Source: Asaia sp037151935 (lineage in GTDB: Bacteria > Pseudomonadota > Alphaproteobacteria > Acetobacterales > Acetobacteraceae). From it: a stretch of 64,000 bases of DNA. Position numbers and translations under genes: made by a program. The notes under the pieces are model-generated. The model was not told where the DNA came from and did no database searches. It saw only the letters and a program-made list of their open reading frames with translations. The stretch is taken from the NCBI RefSeq assembly GCF_051628905.1, contig NZ_CP157575.1, positions 434,001 through 498,000 on the forward strand, written 5' to 3'. This document shows positions 18,937 through 26,781 of the stretch, piece after piece. Every line of letters starts with the position of its first letter. Within the stretch, counting starts at the first letter, position 1.

Positions 18937-20268
18937 TTAACCAAAAATCTTGTTGAAAATGCGGTCTACGGCAACAAGATGTCGTGTGCAGTCCATCGCC
19001 TCGTCGAGGATTTTCGCATCCACGCGACCGGCAACTTCCGGGTCCTTATCCAGATTTTCGCGGAAGCTGAGCCCATCGGGCTGGCCGAGCTTGGTCCATG
19101 TCTCCATCGCGTTATGCTGAACGATACGATAGGCGTCTTCACGCGAAATGCCCGAGCGTGCGAGCGCCAGCAGCACTTCGCCCGAATGCACCACACCGCC
19201 GAGCGATTCGAGATTGGCCATCATGCGCTCGGGGTAAACCACCAGCTTGTCCATCATCCCGGCCAGACGCATGAGGGCGAAATCGAGGCCGATCGTCGCA
19301 TCGGGTCCGATATTGCGCTCGACGGCGGAGTGGCTGATATCCCGCTCGTGCCACAAAGCCACGTTTTCGAGTGCAGGCACGACATGCGAACGGATCAGAC
19401 GGGCAAGACCTGTCAGGTTTTCCGAAAGAACCGGATTGCGCTTGTGGGGCATGGCCGAGCTGCCCTTCTGCCCGGGATGGAAGAACTCTTCCGCTTCGCG
19501 CACTTCCGAACGCTGCAGATGACGCACTTCAACCGCCAGGCGCTCGATCCCGCTCGCAATAACACCAAGTGCACAGAAGAACGCCGCATGACGATCGCGG
19601 GGGATCACCTGAGTTGATACGTCTTCGGCAGCGAGGCCGAGACGCTCAGCAACGAAATCCTCAACGCGCGGGTCAATATGGGCATAGGTGCCGACAGCGC
19701 CTGAGATCGCACAGATGGCGATTTCCTTGCGGGCCGCCAGAAGACGCTCGCGGTTACGCGCGAATTCGGCGTAATGCCCGGCAATCTTCAGACCGAAGCT
19801 CGTGGGCTCGGCATGAATGGCGTGCGAACGTCCGATCGTGACCGTATTCTTGTGAGCGAATGCCTGCTTCTTCAGTGCGGCGAGCACGGCATCAAGATCC
19901 TGAAGAAGGAGATCCGTTGCCTGAACGAGCTGAACCGAAAAGCAGGTATCGAGCACGTCGGAAGATGTCATGCCCAGATGGACGAAGCGGCTTTCCGGCC
20001 CGATCTTTTCGGCGAGCCAGGTCAGAAAGGCGATCACGTCATGACGCGTGACGGCTTCGATCTCGTCGATACGCGCAACATCGGCCTCGGAGAACGCAGC
20101 CATGGCGGCATCACCGCGCTCACGAATGACCCTGGCGGCCTCTTTCGGCATGTCGCCCAGCTCTGCCATGGCCTCGCAGGCCAGCGCCTCGATCTCGAAC
20201 CAGATGCGATAGCGATTGATGGGCGACCAGATGGCGGTCATTTCGGGGCGGCTGTAACGAGGCACCAT
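18937..20268 (-). CDS. purB: Adenylosuccinate lyase
   Basis: PurB cleaves SAICAR and adenylosuccinate, two fumarate-releasing steps of purine synthesis. The 443-residue protein belongs to the fumarase/aspartase superfamily, with the signature SSAMPHKRNP (about 265-275), the catalytic-loop region and the TSSDVLDTCFSVQL block (about 100-113). The N-terminus VPRYSRPEMTAIWSP is typical. The start ATG is at 20268. The gene is monocistronic as far as I can see, and lies near the pur operon but separated from it by the sugar porter. Confidence 0.96.
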   Translation of the reverse strand: MVPRYSRPEMTAIWSPINRYRIWFEIEALACEAMAELGDMPKEAARVIRERGDAAMAAFSEADVARIDEIEAVTRHDVIAFLTWLAEKIGPESRFVHLGMTSSDVLDTCFSVQLVQATDLLLQDLDAVLAALKKQAFAHKNTVTIGRSHAIHAEPTSFGLKIAGHYAEFARNRERLLAARKEIAICAISGAVGTYAHIDPRVEDFVAERLGLAAEDVSTQVIPRDRHAAFFCALGVIASGIERLAVEVRHLQRSEVREAEEFFHPGQKGSSAMPHKRNPVLSENLTGLARLIRSHVVPALENVALWHERDISHSAVERNIGPDATIGLDFALMRLAGMMDKLVVYPERMMANLESLGGVVHSGEVLLALARSGISREDAYRIVQHNAMETWTKLGQPDGLSFRENLDKDPEVAGRVDAKILDEAMDCTRHLVAVDRIFNKIFG

Positions 20269-20452
20269 GGTCGGGCAAACTCCTTGTTAGGATCGACGCA
20301 ACACGCAAAAACGGGTCGAAAAGAGGCCTCTCTTAACCCAAGACGCGTTCGGGGAACACTCTTTGATCGGCAGGTTCCACCGTGCGGGGCGAATTGCGCT
20401 CTATCGGCGCTTTCTCTAGCATTGGGACGCACGTTGAATTCTGGAGGTTGAT

Positions 20453-21049
20453 GTGGTGCCTGATCTTACCTGGCATGCCCTGATTGCGCTTGCACAGGTC
20501 GTTCTGATCGACATCACTCTGGCCGGGGATAACGCCGTTGTTATCGGCATGGTCGTGCGCGGCCTGCCTACAGAACAAAGGCGCAAGGCCATACTGGTCG
20601 GGGTTGCCGCAGCGGCCCTCATGCGGATTGCCCTCGCCCTGGTTGCCTCACGTCTGCTCTCGGTGCTGGGGCTGACCCTCGCGGGCGGCCTTTTGCTGCT
20701 TTGGGTTTGCTGGAAAATGTACCAGGAACTGCGCCACCCCGAGGAGATGACCGGCGAAGCGAAAAGCGGCTCACTATCGAAAGCGATCTTCAGAATTATC
20801 GTGGCCGATCTGTCGATGAGCCTCGATAACGTACTCGCCGTCGCCGGCGCAGCCATGGGTCAGCCCTACGTGCTTGTGACTGGCCTTGCCTTCTCTGTCG
20901 TGCTGATGGGAGCTGCGGCCACGCTGGTAGCCAATCTGCTGAACCGCTATCGCTGGATCGCCTGGCTCGGCCTCGCCATCGTTGCCTTCGTCGCGTGCGA
21001 GCTGATCTATAAAGGCAGCATGGAGGTCGTGCATCATGTCTCGGGTTAA
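20453..21049 (+). CDS. TerC/YjbE-family integral membrane protein
   Basis: The 198-residue protein has about six membrane segments with the TerC-family acidic motifs LIDITLAGDNAVVIG (about 18-32) and VADLSMSLDNVLAVAGAA (about 118-135). Members are linked to metal ion (Mn) export or tellurite resistance; YjbE-type proteins are probable Mn transporters. The start is GTG at 20453, five bases after GGAGG; an overlapping ATG is out of frame. Its 3' end overlaps the start of the lytic transglycosylase gene by 14 bp, so the two are co-transcribed. I see no yybP-ykoY Mn riboswitch upstream. Confidence 0.85.
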   Translation: MVPDLTWHALIALAQVVLIDITLAGDNAVVIGMVVRGLPTEQRRKAILVGVAAAALMRIALALVASRLLSVLGLTLAGGLLLLWVCWKMYQELRHPEEMTGEAKSGSLSKAIFRIIVADLSMSLDNVLAVAGAAMGQPYVLVTGLAFSVVLMGAAATLVANLLNRYRWIAWLGLAIVAFVACELIYKGSMEVVHHVSG

Positions 21050-22988
21050 GTCTTTTCTCCTGACCGGGTCGTTGCTTTTACTTGCCGGATGCAGCTCTCA
21101 CGCGCAGGAACAGGAAAGCCCCTCAACAGCGCCGGACGCTCTGAGCCAGAGTGACAGCGCTGCCGAAACCTTCACAACGCCCGCTATCGCTGCCAGCGGC
21201 GACGTTGCTTCCCGTCTCGATCAGTGGCTCGCCCTCGTTCAGGCTACAACGCCACCCAGCGCACGCGCCTATGCCGATTTTCTCGACCAGACACCGAGCT
21301 GGCCCGAACGCGCCGTCATGATGGCACGCTACCAGCAGGCGCTGGCCACGCGCACGAGCGATGCCGAGTTGCCTCAGCTCTGCCCACGCGAGCCCCTCAC
21401 CGGGGTTCAGGCCTTCATGCGCTGCGCCACGCTTCTGCCGGATGCCGCCAGTCAGGCGCGTCGCATCTGGCGCAACGGCGCCGATCGCGAAACGGATTCC
21501 AGCCTGATCCTGGCGGAATACAGCCAGTCGCTCACGCCTGAAGATCACTGGACGCGCTTCCAGCGGCAGATCCGCACGCGTCAGTTTACGGCAGCGGGAC
21601 GACAAATCTCCCTGCTCGCGCCGCAACGCCAGCCCGGCGCCCGGGCGTTGATCGCACTGCAATCCAACGCGCCCGACGCAGCGGCGCAGTTTGCTGCCCT
21701 CCCCGCCGCACAGCGCGCCGAACCGCAGATCATGATCGCGCGGCTCAGGCAGTTGCGCCGCGTGCCCGATCTCGAGTCAGCCTATGCGCTCTGGCAGGAA
21801 GAAGGCTTTACCGCCCAGAAGCGCGCGCCTTCTTCAGACTGGACCAATGAGCGTTTGGGACTGGCACGGGCGTTTCTGATTCAGGGCTCAGTGCCGCAGG
21901 CCCGTGCGCTGGCCGATGATACGACGTTACCGACCAGCGCGACTGCGCGCCTCGAAGCCTCCTTCCTGCGCGGATGGATCGATCTGCGCTTTCAGAAGAA
22001 CCCTGCGCAGTCCCGCCCCGCTTTCAGCGAATTGTCGCGACAGACCAGCCTGATCACAAGAAGCCGCGGCTTCTACTGGCTCGGACGCAGTTTTGCCGCC
22101 GAGGGCAACACTGCGCAGGCCAATGCGGCCTATAATCAGGCAGCTTCCATGCCGACGACCTATTACGGCCAGCTAGCGCTCGCCTCGATGGGCGGACGTG
22201 ACGATACGCTGCTTCCGGATGGTGGCGACGTGCCCGGCCTCGCCGCCGCGCTCAGCCGCGTCCCTGCCCTGCCTAGTGGCCCGATTGCCCGCGCCGATCT
22301 AATCGAGGCGGCAAGGCTGCTGCATGCACGCGGCGATGACGACCACGCCCGAGAGTTCCTCATGCTCGGCTATAGTGCCGTGCAGGACGCGCCCGGTCAG
22401 GCAGCACTGGCGCGCTTCGCGCTGTCGGTCGGCTCGCTCGAGCCCGCGGTTTTCGCAGCCCGCCGCACGGGAAGATTGGGTTCGGCGCTCTACCCGGAGG
22501 GTTGGCCGGTGCTCGATGCCGCACAGGCCGAAAGCGACGCCCTGCCCCATGGCCTTGCTCTGGGTGTTGCGCGGCAGGAAAGCAGTTTCGATGCTCATGT
22601 CAGCAGTCCTGCCCGCGCTATCGGTCTGATGCAGCTTCAGACAGGCACCGCCCAGGATGTCGCAAGGCGCGCGGGGTTGAGCGGCATCGACACCAGCGCC
22701 AGCGGTCTGCGTGACCCGTCGACAAACCTCGTTCTGGGCCGCACCTATCTGTCTCAGCTCATGACCCGTTTCAACAATGTCGTGCCGTTGGTCCTGTCGG
22801 CCTATAATGCGGGGCCGCATCGCACCGATCTCTGGCTGGCCAGCTTGCCCCTGCCGCAGCCTCTGACGCAGGCGGGCATGATCGACTGGATCGAAAGCCT
22901 GCCATACGAAGAAACACGCTCCTATATCCAGCGCGTGGAAGAGAATATGGCGCTTTATCGTGTACTGGAGAACGGTGCCCATGGCTGA
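21036..22988 (+). CDS. Soluble-type lytic murein transglycosylase, lipoprotein
   Basis: The N-terminus MSRVKSFLLTGSLLLLAGCS carries a lipobox (LAGC), so the 650-residue enzyme is probably anchored to the outer membrane. Residues about 60-470 form the helical superhelix typical of Slt70, and the C-terminal SLT domain begins with VARQESSFDAHVSSPARAIG (catalytic Glu near 513). It continues with GLMQLQTGTAQDVA and VLSAYNAGPHRTD, ending before ESLPYEETRSYIQRV. It cleaves peptidoglycan glycan strands with anhydro-muramyl formation. It overlaps the TerC gene upstream and the CinA-family gene downstream by 8 bp. Confidence 0.93.
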   Translation: MSRVKSFLLTGSLLLLAGCSSHAQEQESPSTAPDALSQSDSAAETFTTPAIAASGDVASRLDQWLALVQATTPPSARAYADFLDQTPSWPERAVMMARYQQALATRTSDAELPQLCPREPLTGVQAFMRCATLLPDAASQARRIWRNGADRETDSSLILAEYSQSLTPEDHWTRFQRQIRTRQFTAAGRQISLLAPQRQPGARALIALQSNAPDAAAQFAALPAAQRAEPQIMIARLRQLRRVPDLESAYALWQEEGFTAQKRAPSSDWTNERLGLARAFLIQGSVPQARALADDTTLPTSATARLEASFLRGWIDLRFQKNPAQSRPAFSELSRQTSLITRSRGFYWLGRSFAAEGNTAQANAAYNQAASMPTTYYGQLALASMGGRDDTLLPDGGDVPGLAAALSRVPALPSGPIARADLIEAARLLHARGDDDHAREFLMLGYSAVQDAPGQAALARFALSVGSLEPAVFAARRTGRLGSALYPEGWPVLDAAQAESDALPHGLALGVARQESSFDAHVSSPARAIGLMQLQTGTAQDVARRAGLSGIDTSASGLRDPSTNLVLGRTYLSQLMTRFNNVVPLVLSAYNAGPHRTDLWLASLPLPQPLTQAGMIDWIESLPYEETRSYIQRVEENMALYRVLENGAHG

Positions 22989-23487
22989 ATCGATGGTAAC
23001 TCTGCCCGAACTGAACGACAAGGCAGCCCTCGTCCTGCATGCCCTGCGGGGCCATGGCGCACGTCTCGTCACGGCTGAGAGCTGCACGGGCGGACTGATC
23101 GCAGCAACGTTGACCGCACTGGCGGGATCGTCCGATGCGGTTGAAGGGGGGCTTGTAACCTATTCGAATGCGATGAAGAGGACGGTTCTCGAGGTCTCGG
23201 AGCGGACACTGGCCAGTCATGGCGCAGTCAGTGAATCGGTGGCGGTCGAGATGGCCATGGGCGCTTTGAATTGCGCCGAGGACGCCAGCATATCGGTCGC
23301 GGTCACCGGCATCGCCGGGCCAGGTGGCGGCACGGAAGCCAAGCCAGTCGGCACAGTATGTCTCTGCGTCATGCATGGCACGAAAAACCCGATGCGCGAA
23401 ACCGCCCATTTCTCTGGTGATCGCGACGCCGTACGCCTGGCGACCGTCAACCGGGCCTTCGACCTGATTCTCGACACGCTGGGCTGA
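22981..23487 (+). CDS. CinA-family nicotinamide-nucleotide amidohydrolase (PncC)
   Basis: This 168-residue protein is the stand-alone C-terminal CinA domain that deamidates nicotinamide mononucleotide to nicotinate mononucleotide in pyridine nucleotide recycling. Hallmarks are VTAESCTGGLIAATLT (about 27-42), GGLVTYSNAMK, and VAVTGIAGPGGGTEAKPVGTVC (across about 102-123). The ATG at 22981 overlaps the transglycosylase stop by 8 bp and is preferred to an upstream in-frame ATG inside that gene. It is the last gene of the terC-slt-cinA unit. Confidence 0.93.
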   Translation: MAESMVTLPELNDKAALVLHALRGHGARLVTAESCTGGLIAATLTALAGSSDAVEGGLVTYSNAMKRTVLEVSERTLASHGAVSESVAVEMAMGALNCAEDASISVAVTGIAGPGGGTEAKPVGTVCLCVMHGTKNPMRETAHFSGDRDAVRLATVNRAFDLILDTLG

Positions 23488-23493
23488 CTTTCA

Positions 23494-23520
23494 CACGCCC
23501 GGCCGATATGGCCGGGCGTG
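23494..23520. terminator. Bidirectional terminator
   Basis: CACGCCCGGCC and GGCCGGGCGTG form a perfect 11-bp stem around GATAT. It lies between the convergent CinA-family gene and the heme oxygenase gene. Confidence 0.8.
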
Positions 23521-23541
23521 GTGCGTATTGAGACGTGGCGA

Positions 23542-23856
23542 TCAGTTATCGATCTGCTGAACCACCTCGAAGCCTTCGAATACCGGCGGGCCGAGCGTCA
23601 GCGGCTTGTTGCCGCCAGCGCCTGCATGGGCCTTGCGGAACTGCTCCGACTGCGTCCAGGCCTTGAATGCCTCGTGAGATTCCCAGACGGTGTGAGACGA
23701 CCAGAGAATATGGTCTTCCTTTACCGGACCGCGCAGCAGCGCGAAGGACTTGAATCCCGGCACGGTGGTCAGAAGCACTTCACGATCGAGCCAACGCTGA
23801 CGAAACGCGTCTTCGCTCTCAAGAAGGACCTGAAATCTGTTCATTGCGATATACAT
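23542..23856 (-). CDS. IsdG-type heme-degrading monooxygenase (ABM domain)
   Basis: The 104-residue antibiotic-biosynthesis-monooxygenase-fold protein has Asn6, Trp67 and His77, the same set and spacing as the catalytic Asn7-Trp67-His77 of staphylococcal IsdG. It should open the porphyrin ring of imported heme in the cytoplasm to release iron. I chose the ATG at 23856 (MYIAMNRF), preceded by AAAGG; a longer frame upstream overlaps hmuV. The gene follows hmuTUV on the same strand, which fits heme import followed by breakdown. Regulation is probably by Fur through the hmuT promoter. Confidence 0.87.
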   Translation of the reverse strand: MYIAMNRFQVLLESEDAFRQRWLDREVLLTTVPGFKSFALLRGPVKEDHILWSSHTVWESHEAFKAWTQSEQFRKAHAGAGGNKPLTLGPPVFEGFEVVQQIDN

Positions 23857-23875
23857 CGACGATACCTTTTTGACT

Positions 23876-24679
23876 TTATGCTGAACCGGGCAGAACGAGA
23901 TCATGCGGCAGCAGAAACGGCCGCCCTGTCTCGGCATGATGCCCCAGAACCGTATCGGACAGGCCGAAGACGTCTGCGAGCATTCTGGAAGTGATGACCC
24001 TGCTGGCCGGACCGGAATCGTAGATCCGCCCCTTATCCATCACCACGATAGTATCGGCAAAGGCAGCCGCCCAGTTCAGGTCGTGCAGAATGGCCAGACA
24101 CGCCCCGCCCTTGCCTGTATGCGCCCGTGCCAGAGACAATATCAGTCCTTGGCGGGCGATATCCTGCGCCGAGACGGGCTCGTCCAGAAGCAGGTATCCT
24201 TCATCTCCATGCCAGCGCAGCTGCACCAGAACACGCGCCATATGTGCGCGCTGGCGCTCACCGCCCGAAAGCGTGGTGACATCGCGCTGCGCGAAGGCGT
24301 CGAGCCCTACTTCTTCCAGCGTTCGGGCTACGAGTTCACCAAGCTTTCCGCGCGCTTCACTCCCATACCCGTCAACCACGCCAAACCGGGCGAGTTCGGC
24401 GACCGAAAACCGTGCTTCCAAAGTCAGATCCTGTGTCAGCATGGCTCTCTGCGCCGCAAGTGCACGAGAAGAAAGAGAGGTCAGGGCGCGCCCCCGAATG
24501 TCGACACGTCCTTCGCAGGGTGACAGCAGACCGGCAGCGACACGCATCAACGTGCTCTTTCCCGCGCCATTAGGGCCGATCACGGCCAGTAACTCGCCCG
24601 GTGTAATGCTCAGCGACACATTTTCAAGCAGGCAGCGCCCCTGACTCCTCACCGTTATATCCTTGAGCACAAGCGTCAT
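23876..24679 (-). CDS. hmuV: Heme ABC transporter ATP-binding protein
   Basis: This 267-residue ABC ATPase drives heme import. Visible are Walker A IGPNGAGKST (about 33-42), signature LSGGERQRAHMARVL (about 135-149), Walker B YLLLDEPVSAQD (about 160-171), and the H-loop ILHDLNWAAAF. The ATG at 24679 overlaps the hmuU stop as ATGA; the frame is open much farther upstream but without family similarity. The N-terminus MTLVLKDITVRSQGRCLLENV is typical of HmuV. Confidence 0.94.
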   Translation of the reverse strand: MTLVLKDITVRSQGRCLLENVSLSITPGELLAVIGPNGAGKSTLMRVAAGLLSPCEGRVDIRGRALTSLSSRALAAQRAMLTQDLTLEARFSVAELARFGVVDGYGSEARGKLGELVARTLEEVGLDAFAQRDVTTLSGGERQRAHMARVLVQLRWHGDEGYLLLDEPVSAQDIARQGLILSLARAHTGKGGACLAILHDLNWAAAFADTIVVMDKGRIYDSGPASRVITSRMLADVFGLSDTVLGHHAETGRPFLLPHDLVLPGSA

Positions 24680-25692
24680 GACGGAATTTCCTGATCGCTT
24701 CGACGCATCAGAAGCCAGATGAACACAGGCGCGCCCAATCCGGCTGTCACGATCCCCACGGGCACATCGGACGGTATAGCGATCAGACGCGCCAGCGTGT
24801 CTGACAGCACCAGAAGCAGCGACCCCAGCAAAGCACTGCCCGGAATGAGAAAACGGTGGTCCGGTCCGCTCGCAAGCCTGATCAGATGCGGCACGATGAC
24901 ACCGACAAAGCCGATCACACCGGAAAAGGCGACGGCGGGTCCGACACAAAGCGTGACCGCCAGAAGGCAGAGAAATTTCACACGTCCGACACGACAGCCC
25001 ATCAGGGCGGCATTTTCCTCACCCAGAAGCAGGAGATTGAGCGGGCGGGCAAGTGCCATCAGCAGCAGAAGCGAGGAAAGGGTGAACGGTGCCAGTATCT
25101 CGATTTCGCGCCAGCGCACCCCGGCGAGACTACCCATCGTCCAGAATGTGAGGTCGCGCAGAGCAGCGTCATTGGCGCGATAGAGCAGGATTCCGGTCGC
25201 CGCAGCGGCCAGCGCGCCGAGCGCAACACCGGCCAGCACGAGGCGTGAGGTCGAGACGCTGCCCTGACGGGTGGAAAAACGTTGCAATATGCCGGTCATG
25301 ACACAGGCACCCAGCATGCCACCCACTGGTATGCCCCAACGCGCCATAACACCGGGACCGAACCAGACAACACCCTCGACGATCATCAGCGTGGCGCCGA
25401 GAGCCGCGCCGGACGATACGCCAATCAGCCCCGGATCGGCCAGCGGGTTACGAAACAGCCCCTGCATCACGGCCCCGGCGGCGCCAAGCCCTGCCCCGAC
25501 CAGAACGGCCAGCACAATGCGGGGTAGCCGGATACCGAGCACGATCAGCCTTGTCAGCGCCGGGTCATCGACACCGCCGGGGTGGATCCCGAACCCTGTT
25601 GCGCCTGAGGCGAGAGAAAACAGAATACTGGCGATCAGCGCCAGAAGCAGAAACGTGAAAGCCGGGAGTATGGGAAGGCGGGACACACTCAT
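24676..25692 (-). CDS. hmuU: Heme ABC transporter permease (FecCD family)
   Basis: The 338-residue protein has about ten membrane segments. FecCD-family blocks are visible: LIVLGIRLPRIVLAVLVGAG (about 50-69), GAVMQGLFRNPLADPGLIGV (about 73-92), and FSGVIGFVGVIVPHLIR in the C-terminal half. It forms the inner-membrane channel with HmuV and receives heme from HmuT. The start overlaps the hmuT stop and the stop overlaps the hmuV start, both ATGA. Confidence 0.94.
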   Translation of the reverse strand: MSVSRLPILPAFTFLLLALIASILFSLASGATGFGIHPGGVDDPALTRLIVLGIRLPRIVLAVLVGAGLGAAGAVMQGLFRNPLADPGLIGVSSGAALGATLMIVEGVVWFGPGVMARWGIPVGGMLGACVMTGILQRFSTRQGSVSTSRLVLAGVALGALAAAATGILLYRANDAALRDLTFWTMGSLAGVRWREIEILAPFTLSSLLLLMALARPLNLLLLGEENAALMGCRVGRVKFLCLLAVTLCVGPAVAFSGVIGFVGVIVPHLIRLASGPDHRFLIPGSALLGSLLLVLSDTLARLIAIPSDVPVGIVTAGLGAPVFIWLLMRRSDQEIPS

Positions 25693-26621
25693 GCTGGATG
25701 GGTGTGGCTCACGATCTGCTGCGCCAGCTCTAGCGCAGCTTCGGCTGTGCGCGGCCCAAAACCGAGCAGCTTTTCACCTTCCATGTCGATGATCGCTTTT
25801 TTCTGACCGGCCGGCGTCAGCATGATGGCGTCATCGGTCAGAAGGGCATCGCGCATCGCCTGCCCGCCCTGACTCATCATCAGAATGACATCGGGCTTGA
25901 GCCCGATAAGGGCCTCGCGTTCGAGGGGCTTGTAGCCCTTCATCTCCGCACCCGCATTCGTTGCGCCGGCAAGGGCGATGATCGCGTCGGCTGCCGTGCC
26001 AGTGCCCGCAGCCATAGGGCGCCCATTGACGACACGCATCACGAACAGAACACGCGCCTTTTCAGGGTGAAGCTCCTTCCATGCCTTGAGCGTGCGCAAC
26101 TGGTTATCGAAGCGTACCACCATCGCGGCACCCTTCTCTTCCTCGCCGATAATACGCGAGAGGGTCAGCATGCGGTTACGCACACCATCGAGCGAGGGCG
26201 TTGCATCGACCATCACGATGGGTGTCGAGGATTCCATGACCTGATCGATCGCATTCGCAGGTCCTGAATCGTTCATCGCCAACACAAGATCGGGCTTGAG
26301 CGACAAAATTCCCTCGGATGAAAGCTGGCGCATATAGCCGACAGATTTCTTCTCGCGCAGGGCCGAAACTGGATAGGTCGAGGTGATGTCGATTCCGACG
26401 ATACGATCCGACGCGCCAAGGGCGTAAAGCATTTCGGTAATCGTGCCCCCGATGGAGACGATGCGCTGCATCGATCCAAGCGTCACGCGTCTGCCGCGGC
26501 AATCTTCAATCTGGATGCTGCGCTTCTCGCCAGCGCGTGCGGTGCGCGCCGCCGCCCCCGTGACGCCGGTGGCCAGGGCGGAAAGCCCGAACTGACGCCG
26601 GCTGAACAATCTGATGCTCAT
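25689..26621 (-). CDS. hmuT: Heme ABC transporter periplasmic binding protein
   Basis: This 310-residue substrate-binding protein (class III, BtuF/HmuT type) has an N-terminus with a Tat-like motif SRRQFGLSALATG and a cut site near TARA. Mature-domain blocks are RIVSIGGTITEMLYALGASD (about 56-75), VGYMRQLSSEGILSLKPDLV and MVDATPSLDGVRNR. It binds heme in the periplasm. The ATG at 26621, eight bases after GGGGAGGG, gives this signal peptide; the frame is open about 70 codons farther upstream but that crosses the divergent promoter region. Confidence 0.92.
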   Translation of the reverse strand: MSIRLFSRRQFGLSALATGVTGAAARTARAGEKRSIQIEDCRGRRVTLGSMQRIVSIGGTITEMLYALGASDRIVGIDITSTYPVSALREKKSVGYMRQLSSEGILSLKPDLVLAMNDSGPANAIDQVMESSTPIVMVDATPSLDGVRNRMLTLSRIIGEEEKGAAMVVRFDNQLRTLKAWKELHPEKARVLFVMRVVNGRPMAAGTGTAADAIIALAGATNAGAEMKGYKPLEREALIGLKPDVILMMSQGGQAMRDALLTDDAIMLTPAGQKKAIIDMEGEKLLGFGPRTAEAALELAQQIVSHTHPA

Positions 26622-26720
26622 GAGCCCTCCCCTTATCCCTGCTGACCTGGGTCCGAAGCCGTTGCCCCTTTCCCTCACTCGATGCGGCGGAGCTTTAAAG
26701 GAAGTTTTTTCACCTTGCAA

Positions 26721-26741
26721 GTGAGAGTCATTCTCAATAAG
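26721..26741. promoter_or_regulatory. Fur-box-like dyad in the divergent heme promoter region
   Basis: The segment contains TGAGAGTCATTCTCA, a dyad whose halves resemble the Fur core repeat (GATAAT-type, here GAGAGT/CATTCTC). It lies between divergent hmuT and the heme receptor gene, both expected to be iron-repressed. The match to the classical 19-mer is partial. Confidence 0.55.
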
Positions 26742-26781
26742 CACTCGCACCGTTCCATTAACGTTTCGTAGGGCCGAACCG